Part shown: positions 20,201-27,783 of the stretch, in pieces
Numbering within the stretch: the first letter of the stretch is position 1
How the letters are laid out: each line of letters begins with the position of its first letter
Origin: Pelargonium nanum
Lineage: Eukaryota > Streptophyta > Magnoliopsida > Geraniales > Geraniaceae
Length of the DNA: 27,783 nt
Direction: 5' to 3'
NCBI GenBank assembly: GCA_036897485.1
Contig: JAYMTF010000962.1
Span: 1-27,783 of the forward strand
Notes under the pieces: generated by a model
Databases searched by the model: none
Told to the model about the DNA's origin: nothing
Seen by the model: only the letters and a program-made list of their open reading frames with translations
Program-made: the position numbers and the translations under genes

Positions 20201-20478
20201 GGGATCAACTGAGTTTTGGCTATGTTGGGTATAGGTTAGGAGGATTGTTCAAATTCTTTATGTTTCCAAATTGCGAGTACAATTCGCTGTTTATTCTGCA
20301 CCCACACACCCGGGAACACTCTTCGAAAATAGAGTGGGTAAAATCACTTAATGAGTTCAAAGGGAACGGTAGCAGTTTAAGAGAGAGTAGGGGAGGGTTA
20401 GGTTTGTGGACGCCTTATCCTGGAGACCTCAAATCAGTTGCCCTGCCACCTGTGGCAAGAACATCCAAAGCTGGGTGA
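17177..20478 (+). CDS. DUF616 family membrane protein (TOD1/MUCI70-like, putative glycosyltransferase)
   Basis: Seven coding exons, 17177-17267, 17958-18137, 18617-18688, 18788-18987, 19223-19638, 19718-19902 and 20105-20478, all GT-AG and joining in frame to 505 residues. An in-frame ATG at 17192 has a better context and would give 500. Residues about 58-80 form one hydrophobic segment (LVLVAGIAWMLLILVV), predicting a type II Golgi-like membrane protein. The DUF616 domain runs from VHCGFMRGGG (182) through KLFCFLMVVD (about 232), a YSIWIDGKMELIVDP block with Asp305-Gly-Lys, IAQHKHHRNIYEEAD, and a C-terminal FTPRDQLSFGYV block. Named relatives are TOD1 and MUCI70. The latter acts in cell-wall or mucilage polysaccharide formation. 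By memory the direct counterpart is At4g38500. The exact reaction is unknown. It shares its promoter region with the INO80C-like gene. Confidence 0.92.
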
Positions 20479-21249
20479 AATCGGGTTGTAATCATTCTAT
20501 AACCTATATATTAGCTCTCGTGGATTGTTCATGATTTTGTTTTATCTAAATTCATCGGTCATTGATCCATTCCTGAACCATTGTAAACGTGAGAGGTTTG
20601 TACCATTTTTTGTGAGAGAAGTGAGAAGTATTGATTGGTATGAAACAGATAGCCATGCAGTTGCTGGGTTGGGTGAGGCATACATGAAAACATTCAAGCT
20701 ACTCATGTTAAAATTTCCAATTATTATTCCAGGAAAGGACCAACTTGTTGAGTCCAGATTGATGGAAAATAGCACATTCATCTGCAATTTTCGAATAAAC
20801 TTGATCGAGCTCTTCTCAGTGATAATGATATAACTAAACTAGTAGTTCAGGACATCATTTTATGCAATACAGTTTATAGAAATGAATCTATTGGAAGTCA
20901 AGAACTTGAAGAATCTTCATATATATAAAACAAGAAAATCTTACAAAGAAACTGATTTTCTCGATTGAAAATAGATAAATAAAAAGAATAGAACAAATAA
21001 TAGTACCGACTTAAACATCTATTGGAGGGGAATTCGCAAGACCGCGAATGGGGAACCCGAACTAACAAATATGGAAATTACAGATCTAAACATCCTGACA
21101 GAAGAATCAAAATCGAGAACCATTTTTATTCACGCTTGATAGAAACCTAGAAGGGGAAAAGCAGGTAAATAAGCATGCTGTGCAGTGTGCAGGGCTCGTG
21201 CAAGCTGCTTCAACAGGACAACACGATATACATTGGCTCGTTTCCTTGC
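20479..21249. other. Convergent 3' region between the DUF616 and V-ATPase B genes
   Basis: It holds the 3' untranslated regions of both tail-to-tail genes. Between about 20525 and 20833 both strands are open in register (102 codons on +, 81 on -) with a fairly normal residue mix. I recognise no family in either frame. The rest is AT-rich. Confidence 0.45.
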
Positions 21250-27058
<5,809 letters not shown>

Positions 27059-27065
27059 TTTCAAC

Positions 27066-27477
27066 CTTCAAAAACAAAAAAACAAATAAATCCGCAAGAG
27101 CATAAAAATAACATAAGAAAACAAACACAGCCCACATCTACCCTGTTTGGCAGCCGAGAAAACGAACAAAACGGGCCAACAAATACCAATTCAACTGAAC
27201 TCAACTAAACTACAGTGGCAATGAGATCAATTCATCCAAAAATTTCAAAAACCTCATCTACCCAACAAAATCAAATAAAAAACACGTCAAAGGGGATCAA
27301 TAAATTTTCAGAACTGTACGAATTGAATTCGAAGACGAACTAAACTGATTGATTATACGATCGGGAAGATTGGGAAATCGAAAAAATCCAATTTGATACA
27401 ATCAAGTGGTGAATTGATGAAACGAAAATGAATAAGTGAGAGCAGAATTTGAAATTGAATCTGGAGAAAGGACCAAC
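27066..27477 (-). other. Probable 5' untranslated-region intron of the V-ATPase B gene
   Basis: On the - strand, AAAAG/gttggtcc at 27477 fits a donor, and a pyrimidine-rich tract ending in gaag/gttgaaaATG at 27066 fits an acceptor 7 bases before the start codon. This gives a 412-base leader intron and an upstream untranslated exon from about 27478 to 27530. Leader introns are common in highly expressed plant housekeeping genes. Transcript data are not available, so this is inference from splice signals. Confidence 0.5.
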
Positions 27478-27783
27478 CTTTTGATTGATCTTTGAGGATG
27501 AGAGAGTTGAGGTTGCGAGAGGAAATAAACTGAGATCTGATTGACGGGAAATTAAATTAATAAAATTCAGATTAAAGAAATAGAGAATAAATTTTATTTT
27601 CTTACCTATATTATATTTTTGGTTAATATTATATTATAAAGAGGAAGGTGAGTCTAAACCAATTAATATTTGGCTTAGGCTAAGACATTAAAGAGGTGGT
27701 GACACCTCATTAAAAATCTTGGATCCGGGCGGTCGCTCTGCTCCTACCAATTCACTTGGGTGGGTATGGATGAAATTAAATGA
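27478..27783. other. 5' flank and promoter region of the V-ATPase B gene
   Basis: It contains the likely first untranslated exon, then AT-rich upstream DNA. The outer 130 bases (27655-27740) contain ccaattaatatttggct and ggatccgggcgg, related in reverse orientation to the repeat at 9377-9531. No gene is seen. Confidence 0.45.
27655..27740. repeat. Second copy of the palindrome/GGATCCGGGCGG repeat
   Basis: The reverse complement reads gcgaccgcccggatcc followed, about 50 bases on, by agccaaatattaattgg. The repeat at 9451-9518 has gcgccccgcccggatcc followed by ccaattaatattggct. Same two blocks, same order, so the two places probably hold copies of one small element family. Ends are not defined and the copy may run off the window. 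Confidence 0.4.

Overview
This is nuclear DNA from a flowering plant, most likely a core eudicot. The genes carry GT-AG introns, the non-coding DNA is AT-rich, and the proteins belong to plant families (DYW-type pentatricopeptide repeat proteins, a DUF616 glycosyltransferase-like protein, a plant V-ATPase B subunit). I cannot name the species from sequence alone. No bacterial, organellar or intact viral content was seen.

Layout. The left third (1-7.8 kb) holds two related PPR genes on the + strand. The first (584-3040) is a full-length PLS-E-DYW protein resembling Arabidopsis At4g35130. The second (5614-7380) is a paralogue that stops before its E/DYW tail and is followed by decayed remnants of that tail. 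A small uncharacterised gene (4207-4572) with a clear TATA box lies between them. From 7.8 to 12.9 kb the DNA is mostly intergenic: a Mutator-like MITE with a 9-bp target duplication, a 41-bp tandem duplication, a palindrome-rich repeat, a promoter-like island with no gene, and one single-exon uncharacterised gene on the - strand (10304-10807).

The right half is a compact block of conserved genes. A PP2A B'/B56 regulatory subunit (two exons, +) converges on a small INO80 complex subunit C/Ies6-like gene (three exons, -). That gene is head-to-head, about 355 bp apart, with a DUF616 (TOD1/MUCI70-like) gene (seven exons, +). The DUF616 gene converges on a 14-exon V-ATPase subunit B gene (-), for which I rebuilt all coding exons (488 aa). 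The order INO80C - DUF616 - V-ATPase B matches what I recall as At4g38495 - At4g38500 - At4g38510, which supports these gene models as an old conserved neighbourhood. V-ATPase B introns carry a Stowaway-like MITE and a TRIM-like LTR-retroelement remnant.

The genes are independent housekeeping or organelle-RNA genes, not a pathway cluster. Points most worth a second look are: the DYW domain of PPR copy 1, which lacks the catalytic glutamate (HSV instead of HxE); the PPR copy that lost its whole E/DYW tail; a divergent B56 subunit; a 16-A run directly before the INO80C start codon; two fold-back elements, one carrying ACGT-type motifs upstream of PPR copy 2; and two small plant proteins of unknown function. 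I found no convincing new multi-gene system.
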